Shown piece by piece: positions 54,565 through 62,540 of a DNA stretch of 64,000 nt. Location: positions 1 through 64,000 of the forward strand of contig USGG01000004.1 of the NCBI GenBank assembly GCA_900554215.1. Reading direction: 5' to 3'. The notes under the pieces are model-generated. The model did not search any database, was not told where the DNA came from, and worked only from the letters and a program-made list of their open reading frames with translations. Made by a program: the position numbers and the translations under genes. This stretch comes from an uncultured Megasphaera sp. (GTDB taxonomy: Bacteria > Bacillota > Negativicutes > Veillonellales > Megasphaeraceae). Positions within the stretch are counted from its first letter, which is position 1. Every line of letters begins with the position of its first letter.

Positions 54565-56037
54565 ATGGATGGCAGTACCGATGGTACGTTAAGGCGGGCG
54601 CTTAAAGCCAGGCACATTACAATGATTGCCTTAGGGGGAACTATTGGAACGGGGTTATTCGTCGCTTTAGGCGGCTCTCTCAGTAGCGCCGGCGCGGGCG
54701 GCACGTTGACCGCATATCTTGCGATTGGGATTATGGTCTACTTTCTAATGACCAGTCTGGGGGAAATGTCAACGTTTATGCCCGTTTCCGGTTCATTTGA
54801 AACCTATGCGTCGCGGTTTATCGACCCGGCGCTGGGATTTGCATTAGGATGGAATTATTGGATTAATTGGGCGGTTACGTTAGCTTCTGAACTCGTCGCC
54901 GCCGCTATGATCATTCAGTTTTGGTTTCCCAATACCAGTTCATTTCTCTGGAGTGCGGCATTTCTGCTTATTCTTGTTTTGCTGAACATATTATCCGCTC
55001 AATTATATGGGGAGTCGGAGTTTTGGTTTGCAGGAATTAAGGTTGTAACGGTTATCGTGTTTCTGATTTTGGGCGTGGGCCTTATTCTGGGGATTATTGG
55101 CGGAGGCCAGCCTGTAGGATTTGAAAATTGGCAGGCAGGAGACGGAATGTTCCCCGGCGGGTTATTCGCTACGTTCAGTGTGTTTTTAATTGCCGGATAT
55201 TCCTTTATGGGGACTGAAGTAGTCGGCGTTGCTGCCGGCGAATCGGCGAATCCGCGCCGAGACGTCCCAAAAGCGATTCACACGGTGTTTTGGAGAATTT
55301 TACTGTTTTACATTGGTACGATTCTCGTTATCAGCTTTTTGATGCCGTATAATGACCCGGATTTGTTAAAAAGCGGTTTGGAAGCCATCGGAGTCAGTCC
55401 CTTTACCTTGGTTTTTGAACGAGCCGGGATGGCGTTGGCTGCGTCCGTTATGAACGCTGTCATCCTGACGGCTGTACTGTCCTGCGGCAACACGGGGTTG
55501 TATGCTGGTTCCAGAATGCTGTACGCCTTGGCTTTAGAGGGGAAAGCGCCTAAGTTCCTGGCCAAGACCAGTTCGCGAGGCGTGCCTTATATGTCCGTAG
55601 CGTTTACGGCGGTCGTGGGTATGATGGCCTTCCTTACGTCCGTCGCAGGAACTGGCAAGGTATATGTCTGGCTAGTAAACGGCGCGGGACTGACAAGTTT
55701 TATCGCCTGGCTGGGTATAGCCTGGAGCCATTACCGGTTCCGCAGAGCGTATCTTGCGCAGGGACATCGTGTGGACGAGTTGCCTTATGCAAGCAAGTTT
55801 TTCCCTCTGGGACCTTGGATCGGCATGGGAATTTGCGCTGTCGTTATTATTGGCCAAGCGTTGTTTTTCTTTGCCGAAAGTGAAATCGACTGGGGAGGCC
55901 TCATCGTTACATATAGCAGTATACCCCTGTTTTTAGGCTTGTTTGTTTGGTATAAGAAAAAATATGGCACGCACATGTTGACGCTTGAAGAAGTTGATTT
56001 TTCTGTTCCGCTAGATGTTTTAAAAAAGAGAGGGTAA
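54565..56037 (+). CDS. amino-acid permease (AAT/LysP-like, APC superfamily)
   Basis: 490 residues, about 12 membrane segments. The N-terminal 'LRRALKARHITMIALGGTIGTGLFVALG' is the hallmark of amino acid:proton symporters of the AAT family, followed by 'GEMSTFMPVSGSFETYASRFIDPALGFALGWNYW' and 'GYSFMGTEVVGVAAGESANPRRDVPKAI'. The substrate cannot be read from sequence. First gene after the palindromic operator and probably first of the unit permease, iclR, CoA-transferase, oxidoreductase; GGGGGAGG is the ribosome site. Confidence 0.87.
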   Translation: MDGSTDGTLRRALKARHITMIALGGTIGTGLFVALGGSLSSAGAGGTLTAYLAIGIMVYFLMTSLGEMSTFMPVSGSFETYASRFIDPALGFALGWNYWINWAVTLASELVAAAMIIQFWFPNTSSFLWSAAFLLILVLLNILSAQLYGESEFWFAGIKVVTVIVFLILGVGLILGIIGGGQPVGFENWQAGDGMFPGGLFATFSVFLIAGYSFMGTEVVGVAAGESANPRRDVPKAIHTVFWRILLFYIGTILVISFLMPYNDPDLLKSGLEAIGVSPFTLVFERAGMALAASVMNAVILTAVLSCGNTGLYAGSRMLYALALEGKAPKFLAKTSSRGVPYMSVAFTAVVGMMAFLTSVAGTGKVYVWLVNGAGLTSFIAWLGIAWSHYRFRRAYLAQGHRVDELPYASKFFPLGPWIGMGICAVVIIGQALFFFAESEIDWGGLIVTYSSIPLFLGLFVWYKKKYGTHMLTLEEVDFSVPLDVLKKRG

Positions 56038-56040
56038 GTG

Positions 56041-56072
56041 TTACAATTTAGTTAGAAATAACTAGATTGTAA
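56041..56072. promoter_or_regulatory. inverted repeat just before the iclR-type gene
   Basis: TTACAAT-T-TAGTTA (56041-56054), GAAA, TAACTA-G-ATTGTAA (56059-56072): a 14-bp stem with one G-T position and a GAAA loop. It abuts the ribosome site AAAGGAG of the regulator gene, so it may be an operator or an RNA hairpin limiting translation. Confidence 0.5.
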
Positions 56073-56089
56073 AGGAGTGCATTCTCATT

Positions 56090-56878
56090 ATGAATAATAG
56101 TAATATAGCATCTGTAGAACGGGCATTAGACGTATTGTTGCTTTTGTATGGAGAAGGAAAGGAGATGGGCGTTTCAGAAATTGCTAACCAATTAGGCGTA
56201 TATAAAAGTACGGTGCATCGGACGTTAGTTACGCTGCAATCGAAGCACTTTGTACAAAAAAACGAGGTAACCGATAAGTATTGGTTAGGAGCCAGCTTAT
56301 ATGCTATCGGCATGATGGTTGCCAATACGTATTCTTTAGCTGATATAGTAGCGCCGGAAGCGGATATTTTGTATATGAAGGTAAAGGATATCGTCAACGT
56401 TTCCATTTTGCATGTCGATTCGCTGAACGGCTATAAGAGCGTCGTTATTTACAAGGCCCGCGGACCGCAGCCGATGTTGAGCATGAATCCTGAAATCGGC
56501 TCTCATATGGACGCTTACGCTTCGTCTGTCGGCAAATGTATGCTGGCGTTTAACGAGATTGATTGGCAAGTGGTAAAGGATACGAAGTTTTATGCATATA
56601 CTAAAAACACGTTGACCAGCGTAGAAGCGCTGCAGGCAGAATTGGAACAAGTCCGTAAGCAAGGCTATGCGCTGGACAACGAAGAACGAGAAGAAGGTTT
56701 GTTTTGCGTAGGCGCGCCGATCTTTAATAAAAAGGGAAAGGCGATTGCGGCTATCTCTATATCCGGACCTAAAACCAGGGTATTTGATAATGATTTCGAA
56801 GAAAAAGTACGACTTTTGAAGCAATGCGCGCAGCGTGTGTCGACATTGACGAAAGATATAAGAGCTATGGATGAGTAA
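56090..56878 (+). CDS. IclR-family transcriptional regulator
   Basis: 262 residues. The N-terminal winged helix-turn-helix reads 'IASVERALDVLLLLYGEGKEMGVSEIANQL' and 'GVYKSTVHRTLVTLQSKHFV'. The C-terminal IclR effector domain (about 80-255) has 'SSVGKCMLAF', 'LEQVRKQGYALDNEEREEGLFCVGAPIFN' and 'AAISISGPKTRV'. IclR proteins bind a small acid and act as repressors or activators. Its position inside the catabolic set and the repeated KdgR-like palindrome AGAAC-N3-GTTCT nearby make it the likely regulator; the ligand is probably a pathway acid or its CoA ester. Confidence 0.9.
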   Translation: MNNSNIASVERALDVLLLLYGEGKEMGVSEIANQLGVYKSTVHRTLVTLQSKHFVQKNEVTDKYWLGASLYAIGMMVANTYSLADIVAPEADILYMKVKDIVNVSILHVDSLNGYKSVVIYKARGPQPMLSMNPEIGSHMDAYASSVGKCMLAFNEIDWQVVKDTKFYAYTKNTLTSVEALQAELEQVRKQGYALDNEEREEGLFCVGAPIFNKKGKAIAAISISGPKTRVFDNDFEEKVRLLKQCAQRVSTLTKDIRAMDE

Positions 56879-56901
56879 TCCTATGAGAAAGGAGCTGTCG
56901 T

Positions 56902-58239
56902 ATGAATTATAAAGAAGAATATCAGAAAAAATTAACAACTCCTGAAGAAGCGGTGAAAATTATTAAAAGCGGCGACTGGGTAGAATACGGTTCCTTTGGA
57001 AGTCCTTTGACCGTATTAGACCGGGCGCTGGCGGCGAGAAAAGACGAACTGCGGGATGTGAAAATCAGAACGGACTTTGACCCGATCATGCCGGCCGTCG
57101 TCGAAGCTGATCCGGAAGGGGAAGCATTTACGTATAACAGCTTCCATCTCAGCGGTGTAGAGCGGAAGCTCATGAAACAAGGGCAGTGTTACTATGTGCC
57201 GATGCTGTATCATGAACTGCCTTCGTATTTTAAAAAGACCCTTCATAGCGATGTTGCTATGGTACCGGTATCTCCTATGGATGAAAATGGTAATTTTTAT
57301 CTGGGACCTCAGGTATCGCATAATAAGGAAATGATTGAATTGGCTGACAAAGTCATTGTCGAAGTCAATCAACAGATGCCCATCTGCTATGGCGGCTATT
57401 ATGAAACCGTTCATATTTCGGAAGTCGATTTAATTGTAGAAACGTCTCATCCGCTGGTAGAAGCTATTCCAGTTGAACCGACGGATATTGATAAGCAAAT
57501 TGCCGGGCACGTTATGAAAGAATTGTGCGACGGCGCGACTATTCAGTTAGGCATCGGCGGCATTCCCAATGCCATCGGCGCGATGATTTCCCAGTCGGAC
57601 TTAAAGGATTTGGGGATTCATACGGAAATGTTTACTGACTCTATGGTCGATATGATTCAGTCGGGACGCGTTAACGGAAGAAAGAAGACCTTAAATCCCG
57701 GAAAACACGTATTTACCTTTGCCATGGGCAGGAAGAGCTGCTATGACTTTGTCAATCGGAACTCTTCCTGCGCCACCTTCCCGGTAAGCTATGTCAATGA
57801 CCCCTTTATCATTGCCCAGCATGATAATTTCATGGCTATCAACGGGGCCATTGAAGTAGATTTGTACGGTCAGGTGTCTGCCGAAAGCTCCGGCATGTTC
57901 CAGATTTCAGGGACTGGCGGCCAGGTAGATTTCATGTTAGGTTCGTATCGCTCGAAGGGCGGAAAGGGCTTTATCTGCCTGCCGTCGACATATAAGAAAA
58001 AAGACGGAACCGTTATCAGCCGGATTCGTGCCAGTTTCGAGCCCTGCACGATCATTACGACGCCGCGGACAATGACCAACTACGTCGTCACGGAATACGG
58101 TGCTGTGCAGCTGAAAGGTAAATCTACATGGGAACGGGCAGAATTGCTGATTTCTATTGCCCACCCTGATTTTAGAGAAGAACTGATTCAAGAGGCAGAA
58201 AAGATGAAAATTTGGCGTAAAAGCCAGAAAAAAGTATAA
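56902..58239 (+). CDS. acetyl-CoA hydrolase/CoA-transferase family protein (butyryl/4-hydroxybutyrate CoA-transferase type)
   Basis: Moves CoA between an acyl group and acetate or a related acid. The 445 residues are of the family length, with 'GDWVEYGSFG' near the start, 'IQLGIGGIPNAIGAMI' (about 214-229), the catalytic glutamate in 'LGIHTEMFTDSMVDMI' (Glu242), and 'VSAESSGMFQISGTGGQVDFM' with 'FICLPST'. In 4-hydroxybutyrate CoA-transferase the equivalent Glu forms the CoA thioester. With the oxidoreductase behind it, this would free the acid made from the 2-oxoacid while saving the thioester as acetyl-CoA. It starts 23 bases after iclR; RBS AAAGGAG. Confidence 0.87.
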   Translation: MNYKEEYQKKLTTPEEAVKIIKSGDWVEYGSFGSPLTVLDRALAARKDELRDVKIRTDFDPIMPAVVEADPEGEAFTYNSFHLSGVERKLMKQGQCYYVPMLYHELPSYFKKTLHSDVAMVPVSPMDENGNFYLGPQVSHNKEMIELADKVIVEVNQQMPICYGGYYETVHISEVDLIVETSHPLVEAIPVEPTDIDKQIAGHVMKELCDGATIQLGIGGIPNAIGAMISQSDLKDLGIHTEMFTDSMVDMIQSGRVNGRKKTLNPGKHVFTFAMGRKSCYDFVNRNSSCATFPVSYVNDPFIIAQHDNFMAINGAIEVDLYGQVSAESSGMFQISGTGGQVDFMLGSYRSKGGKGFICLPSTYKKKDGTVISRIRASFEPCTIITTPRTMTNYVVTEYGAVQLKGKSTWERAELLISIAHPDFREELIQEAEKMKIWRKSQKKV

Positions 58240-58272
58240 ATTCCATGATGTTTCTGACAAGGAGGGAACAGA

Positions 58273-58485
58273 ATGAGCGAACAAGATGTAAAAGTTTTAA
58301 CGAGCCCTGAACGGTGCAAACAATGTGAGCTTTGTGTAGTGAATTGCCCTAAAAAATGCATTTCCTTCAGTGATGACATGAACAAAGCCGGGTATCATTT
58401 TACGGTCATTGATCACAGCCAGTGCATTGGCTGCGGAACCTGTTATATCGTTTGTCCTGACGGCGTATACGAAGTGTTAGGGTAA
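58273..58485 (+). CDS. second 2-oxoacid:ferredoxin oxidoreductase, delta (ferredoxin) subunit
   Basis: 70 residues with 'CKQCELCVVNCP' and 'CIGCGTCYIVCP', each binding a [4Fe-4S] cluster. It starts 33 bases after the CoA-transferase with GGAGGG upstream and leads delta-alpha-beta-gamma. Only loosely similar to the first operon's delta subunit outside the cluster motifs. Confidence 0.87.
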   Translation: MSEQDVKVLTSPERCKQCELCVVNCPKKCISFSDDMNKAGYHFTVIDHSQCIGCGTCYIVCPDGVYEVLG

Positions 58486-58499
58486 TAGGAGGTGGAATT

Positions 58500-59561
58500 A
58501 TGAAACAATTTATTCAAGGCAATGAAGCCATTGCGGAAGCGGCAGTACGTGCCGGTGCAAGAATGTTCGCCGGATATCCTATTACTCCGACGACGGAAAT
58601 TTTAGAGTATTTATCGTGGCGTCTGCCGGAAGTAGGCGGCACGTTTATCCAGGCAGAATCGGAAATTGCCAGTATCCATATGGTAGTCGGCGCGGCAACG
58701 TGCGGCGTCCGGGCTATCACGGCATCCAGCGGACCGGGCCTCAGCTTGAAGCAGGAAGGTATGTCCGTATTGGCTGACGAACAGCTGCCGGCTCTTATCG
58801 TCAACTCGGTGCGCTACGGCAACGGTATCGGCACGCTCGTATCATCTCAGTGCGACTACCTCCGCGATACCCGCGGCGGCGGCAACGGCGATTACCGCCA
58901 GCTGGTACTGTGCCCGGCTAGTGTACAGGAAGCTGTAGATTTAGTTGGCCTCGGCTTTGACTTAGCGGAAAAATACCGCATGATCTGCGTGCTCATGACG
59001 GAAGCCGCTCTCAGTCATATGATGGAAGACTGCGAACTGCCGCCGATGCAGGAACCGCATCGCTATGAATGGGGCATGGACGGCCATTATACGCATCCGC
59101 GCATCGGTATTTTCGACCGCGACAGCGTACAGGAAGCGAAGGAATGGATGGTCGAAAAATTTGCCAAAGTAAAAGAAAACGAACAGCGTTGGGAAGATGG
59201 CTATCTGGAAGACGCCGACTACGTATTTGTTGCGTACGGCCTTACGGGCCGCAGTGTCATCGGCGCTGTCGAATATCTCCGTTCGCAGGGCGAAAAGGTC
59301 GGCTTCATCCGCCCGATTACGGTTTGGCCGTTCCCGGAAAAAGCCTTTGAAAAGATCAATCCGAACGTAAAAGGCGTATTGACTGTCGAAGCAAATGCGA
59401 CAGGTCAGCTCATCGACGACGTAGCGTTGACATTGAAACGGCAGAAGCGAGGCCATGTACCTGTATTTACCAATCCTCATATCTGGGGAGTTCCGTCGCG
59501 CAAGATGATTATCGACGATTACAAGAGCGTGCTGCAAGGGACGTTGAAGGAGGTATATTGA
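58500..59561 (+). CDS. second 2-oxoacid:ferredoxin oxidoreductase, alpha subunit
   Basis: 353 residues. '[34 protein letters not shown]', '[42 protein letters not shown]'. It has the general YPITPTTEI, unlike YPITPQNEI in the first operon, and '[28 protein letters not shown]' where the first has '[28 protein letters not shown]'. These active-site-region differences suggest a different 2-oxoacid, for example an aromatic or longer-chain one. AGGAGG ribosome site; one base to the beta gene. Confidence 0.87.
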   Translation: [353 protein letters not shown]

Positions 59562-59562
59562 T

Positions 59563-60306
59563 ATGGCTGTAGCAAGAAAAATTCCGTATATTGCCAATAG
59601 ACCTATGGGCTTCTGCCCTGGCTGCGGTCACGGTGTAGTTATCCGCTTGATTACAGAAGCGCTGGAAGAATTGGGGCAGGATAAAAACATTATTTTCGGT
59701 ATCGGCGTAGGCTGCTCCAGCCTGCTGGGCGGCGGCTTAAACTGCGACCGTCAGCATTGTCCTCACGGCCGCGCAGGCGCCGTCTGCACCGGCATGAAGC
59801 GCGTAAATCCTGATAATGTCATCATTTCCTATCAGGGTGACGGTGACGCTTATAGTATCGGCATCGGCGAAAGCACGAGTGCCGCGTACCGCAACGAACG
59901 GTTTACGACGATCGTCATCAACAATACGAACTACGGCATGACTGGCGGCCAGATGAGCCAGACGACGCTGCCGGGACAGAAAACCAGCACGACCGTTGCC
60001 GGCCGCGACTGCGACCTGACAGGTATGCCGATGCATTTCCCGGAAATGATCGCGCACAGCTTCCATCCGTCCTACGTCGCCCGCGGCAGTGTTGCCAGCG
60101 TAAAAGACATTATCCAGGCCAAGAAATTTATCAAAAAAGCAATTGAAGTACAATTGTCCGGTGAAGGCTATTCGTTCGTAGAAATTCTTTCCCCGTGCCC
60201 GACGAACTGGCACATGACGCCTGTTCAGGCAATGGAACATATCGAAAAAGTCGTAAAACCGTATTTCCCCATTGGCGAATTTAAAGTGCCTGATGCGAAG
60301 GAATAA
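59563..60306 (+). CDS. second 2-oxoacid:ferredoxin oxidoreductase, beta subunit
   Basis: 247 residues, TPP-binding: 'CPGCGHGVVIRLI', 'GVGCSSLLGGG', 'YQGDGDAYSIGIGESTSAAYRNERFTTIVINNTNYGMTGGQ' and 'LSPCPTNWHMTP'. Same length as the beta subunit at 50270 and clearly paralogous, but diverged around the first cluster or substrate loop (GVGCSSLLGGGLNC against PVGCSVFAGNYFAC). Confidence 0.88.
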   Translation: MAVARKIPYIANRPMGFCPGCGHGVVIRLITEALEELGQDKNIIFGIGVGCSSLLGGGLNCDRQHCPHGRAGAVCTGMKRVNPDNVIISYQGDGDAYSIGIGESTSAAYRNERFTTIVINNTNYGMTGGQMSQTTLPGQKTSTTVAGRDCDLTGMPMHFPEMIAHSFHPSYVARGSVASVKDIIQAKKFIKKAIEVQLSGEGYSFVEILSPCPTNWHMTPVQAMEHIEKVVKPYFPIGEFKVPDAKE

Positions 60307-60326
60307 TGAGGAAGGAGTGAATCGGA

Positions 60327-60863
60327 ATGAAAGAAATACTCTTAGGCGGACTGGGCGGTCAGGGCGTATTGACTGCCGGTACGATGATTGCTGAAATGGC
60401 AATTTATAAAGGCTATAAGGCGACGTGGAGCCCCGAGTACGGCTCGGCTATGCGCGGCGGCACGGCCAGCTGCGTTGTGAAATTCGGCGAAGGCCGGATT
60501 TACAGCCCTGAAAAGGAAGAAGCTGATATTTTATTAGCCATGAATGATGAAACGCTGACAAAATTTGCTTCTATGGTAAAACCGGGAGGCGTTGTCATCA
60601 TTAACTCCAATATGGTTACGCTGCCGGAGAATTTTAGAACAGATGTAAAAGTTATTTCTGTACCATGCATGAACTTGGCTGAACGAGTTAATCATCCGAA
60701 GGGGGCTAACATCGTTATGAGCGGCGTCATTATCAAAGAAACAGGTGATTTTACGCTGCAGGAAGCAATTGACGGCATGAATGAAACTTTCCGCCGCAAA
60801 GGTAAAGAAAAGTTTGAAGCCTTAAATACGCAGGCGATGAAAGTCGGATATATGTTTGCATAA
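60327..60863 (+). CDS. second 2-oxoacid:ferredoxin oxidoreductase, gamma subunit
   Basis: 178 residues with 'EILLGGLGGQGVLTAGTMIAEM' and 'ATWSPEYGSAMRGGTASCVVKFGEG', the gamma hallmarks. 20 bases after the beta gene with AAGGAGTG upstream. Completes the second four-subunit enzyme. This operon has no P-loop ATPase gene, so the one at 48261 may serve both. Confidence 0.88.
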   Translation: MKEILLGGLGGQGVLTAGTMIAEMAIYKGYKATWSPEYGSAMRGGTASCVVKFGEGRIYSPEKEEADILLAMNDETLTKFASMVKPGGVVIINSNMVTLPENFRTDVKVISVPCMNLAERVNHPKGANIVMSGVIIKETGDFTLQEAIDGMNETFRRKGKEKFEALNTQAMKVGYMFA

Positions 60864-60873
60864 AAGATAAAAA

Positions 60874-60917
60874 ACGCCAAAATATACGAGTTTATCTTGT
60901 ATATTTTGGTGTTTTTT
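60874..60917 (+). terminator. terminator after the second oxidoreductase operon
   Basis: ACGCCAAAATATAC pairs with GTATATTTTGGTGT (one G-T position), followed by six T. From 60919 to 61110 the DNA is AT-rich with nothing recognised. Confidence 0.85.
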
Positions 60918-61110
60918 TGTGGAGCTTCATGCCGCATAATAGTTAGCCAAAACATGTAAGAATATTTGAGTAAAGAATAAGTATAATTTAAATCGTGCTA
61001 ACAATTACTTATATTTTAATAAATGAATTAAATATATTTAAAAATTACAGATTATTATAATTAGACTATAAATAATTACAAAATAAGATACATAAATACC
61101 ATAAAAATTC

Positions 61111-61182
61111 TTGCGGAATACGAATATATGTGATACCATAAAGTCAATGAAAATATCAGAACGTTGTTCCGTAGAACAGAAC
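61111..61182 (+). promoter_or_regulatory. promoter and AGAAC-type operator of the second MFS gene
   Basis: TTGCGG (61111-61116), 17-base spacer, TACCAT (61134-61139, preceded by TGA). Then AGAAC-GTT-GTTCC (61158-61170), with half-sites AGAAC at 61173-61177 and 61178-61182. The last begins 20 bases from the first, as in front of the aminotransferase. Confidence 0.65.
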
Positions 61183-61198
61183 GAAGGGAGAGAATAGT

Positions 61199-62488
61199 AT
61201 GTCAAATGAACAAGAAAAGATCAGATTGTCTATTAAACAGTTCGTGATTATTTTCTTCCTAGGGCTTGGATATACTGTAGTATATGCTACACCGTTTATC
61301 CAATATGTATTTTACGATGCGTTGGTTTCAGCCCTAGGTTGTTCACAGCAAGAGCTTGGATATCTTATTACGATTTTTGGTATTGGCAATATTCTGGCCG
61401 CCTTTGGCGGAATGTTGAGCGACCGTTTTAATGCGAAATCTATTTACATGATTGGCGTTGGCTTAATTTGTGTGTTAAATGTTCTGTTTGCATTTAATAT
61501 GAATTATACCTTTGCCTTAGTTGTCTGGGCTGGATTTGCATTTTCCGGATTGTTTCTCTATTTTCCCGCTCACATCAAGCTGTGCCGCTTAGTAGGGCAT
61601 GAACGGCAGCAGGGAACCATATTCGGTTTTGTTGAAGCGTTTTGCGGTGTAGGGAACGTTATCGTAAATTTCATTGCCTTGTACTTTTTTACAAAATTTG
61701 CAACGGACGCATACGGCGTTAACGGTTTAAAAGCGGCTATCATCTGCTACGCTGTTATTGGCGTCATTACATTGATTTGCTTGTATTTCCTGATTCCAAA
61801 ACCGGAAACGGCAAAGAAGGACAATACGTCGGCTGAACCGGAAGAAAAGATGACCGTCAAGGACTGGGTACATGTTGTGACGAATCCGCGGACATGGATG
61901 TCCGGCATCGCTGTCTTTGCTACGTACACAATGTACTGTACGCTTTCGTACTATACGCCTTATTTCAGTAATGTACTAGGTGCTTCCGTAGTGTTTTCCG
62001 GCGGCCTGGCTATCATTCGAATTTACGGCACACGGTTCGTTGGGGCTCCGTTAGGCGGATGGTTAGGTGATAAGTTCCGTTCTTTGTCAGCTGTCGTTGG
62101 TGTTTCTCTATTAGGTGCGATTATCTTCGTGGTCATCTTTAAGATGCTGCCGCCAGGCACAGATGCTACTCTGTTGATTGTCATGACAATCATTACCGGT
62201 GTATTTACTTACATGGCCCGCGGTGCGATGTTTGCCGTACCGTCTGAATTGGAAATTCCTCGTAAGTACGCTGGGTCCACATCGGGGCTGGTCTGCTGCA
62301 TCGGCTACTGTCCTGATTTGTTCATCTTTGTATTGTATGGATATTGGCTGGATGTTTACGGAAACGCCGGATTTGATAGAATCTTCTTGTTTGCAGCCGT
62401 TGTTATGGCTATCGGCGTATTAAATTCCATTGCAATTCAGATTTACAAACGCAAGCATAAGATTGGTAAATCCAGTGCTGCGGCGTAA
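61199..62488 (+). CDS. MFS transporter (OxlT-like), second copy
   Basis: 429 residues, about twelve membrane segments, with loop motif 'FGGMLSDRFNAKSIYMI' and a charged middle loop ('PKPETAKKDNTSAEPEEK'). Paralogous to the carrier at 53253 along its length ('YATPFIQYVFYDAL' against 'YIIPFIQYIWYDPF'). Its position before a D-2-hydroxyacid dehydrogenase suggests uptake of a 2-hydroxyacid. RBS region GAAGGGAG. Confidence 0.8.
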   Translation: MSNEQEKIRLSIKQFVIIFFLGLGYTVVYATPFIQYVFYDALVSALGCSQQELGYLITIFGIGNILAAFGGMLSDRFNAKSIYMIGVGLICVLNVLFAFNMNYTFALVVWAGFAFSGLFLYFPAHIKLCRLVGHERQQGTIFGFVEAFCGVGNVIVNFIALYFFTKFATDAYGVNGLKAAIICYAVIGVITLICLYFLIPKPETAKKDNTSAEPEEKMTVKDWVHVVTNPRTWMSGIAVFATYTMYCTLSYYTPYFSNVLGASVVFSGGLAIIRIYGTRFVGAPLGGWLGDKFRSLSAVVGVSLLGAIIFVVIFKMLPPGTDATLLIVMTIITGVFTYMARGAMFAVPSELEIPRKYAGSTSGLVCCIGYCPDLFIFVLYGYWLDVYGNAGFDRIFLFAAVVMAIGVLNSIAIQIYKRKHKIGKSSAAA

Positions 62489-62540
62489 TAAATAAAAGTC
62501 GGTTTTAATTTAAATGTTTTTCAGAAAGGAGTTTGTCTAT

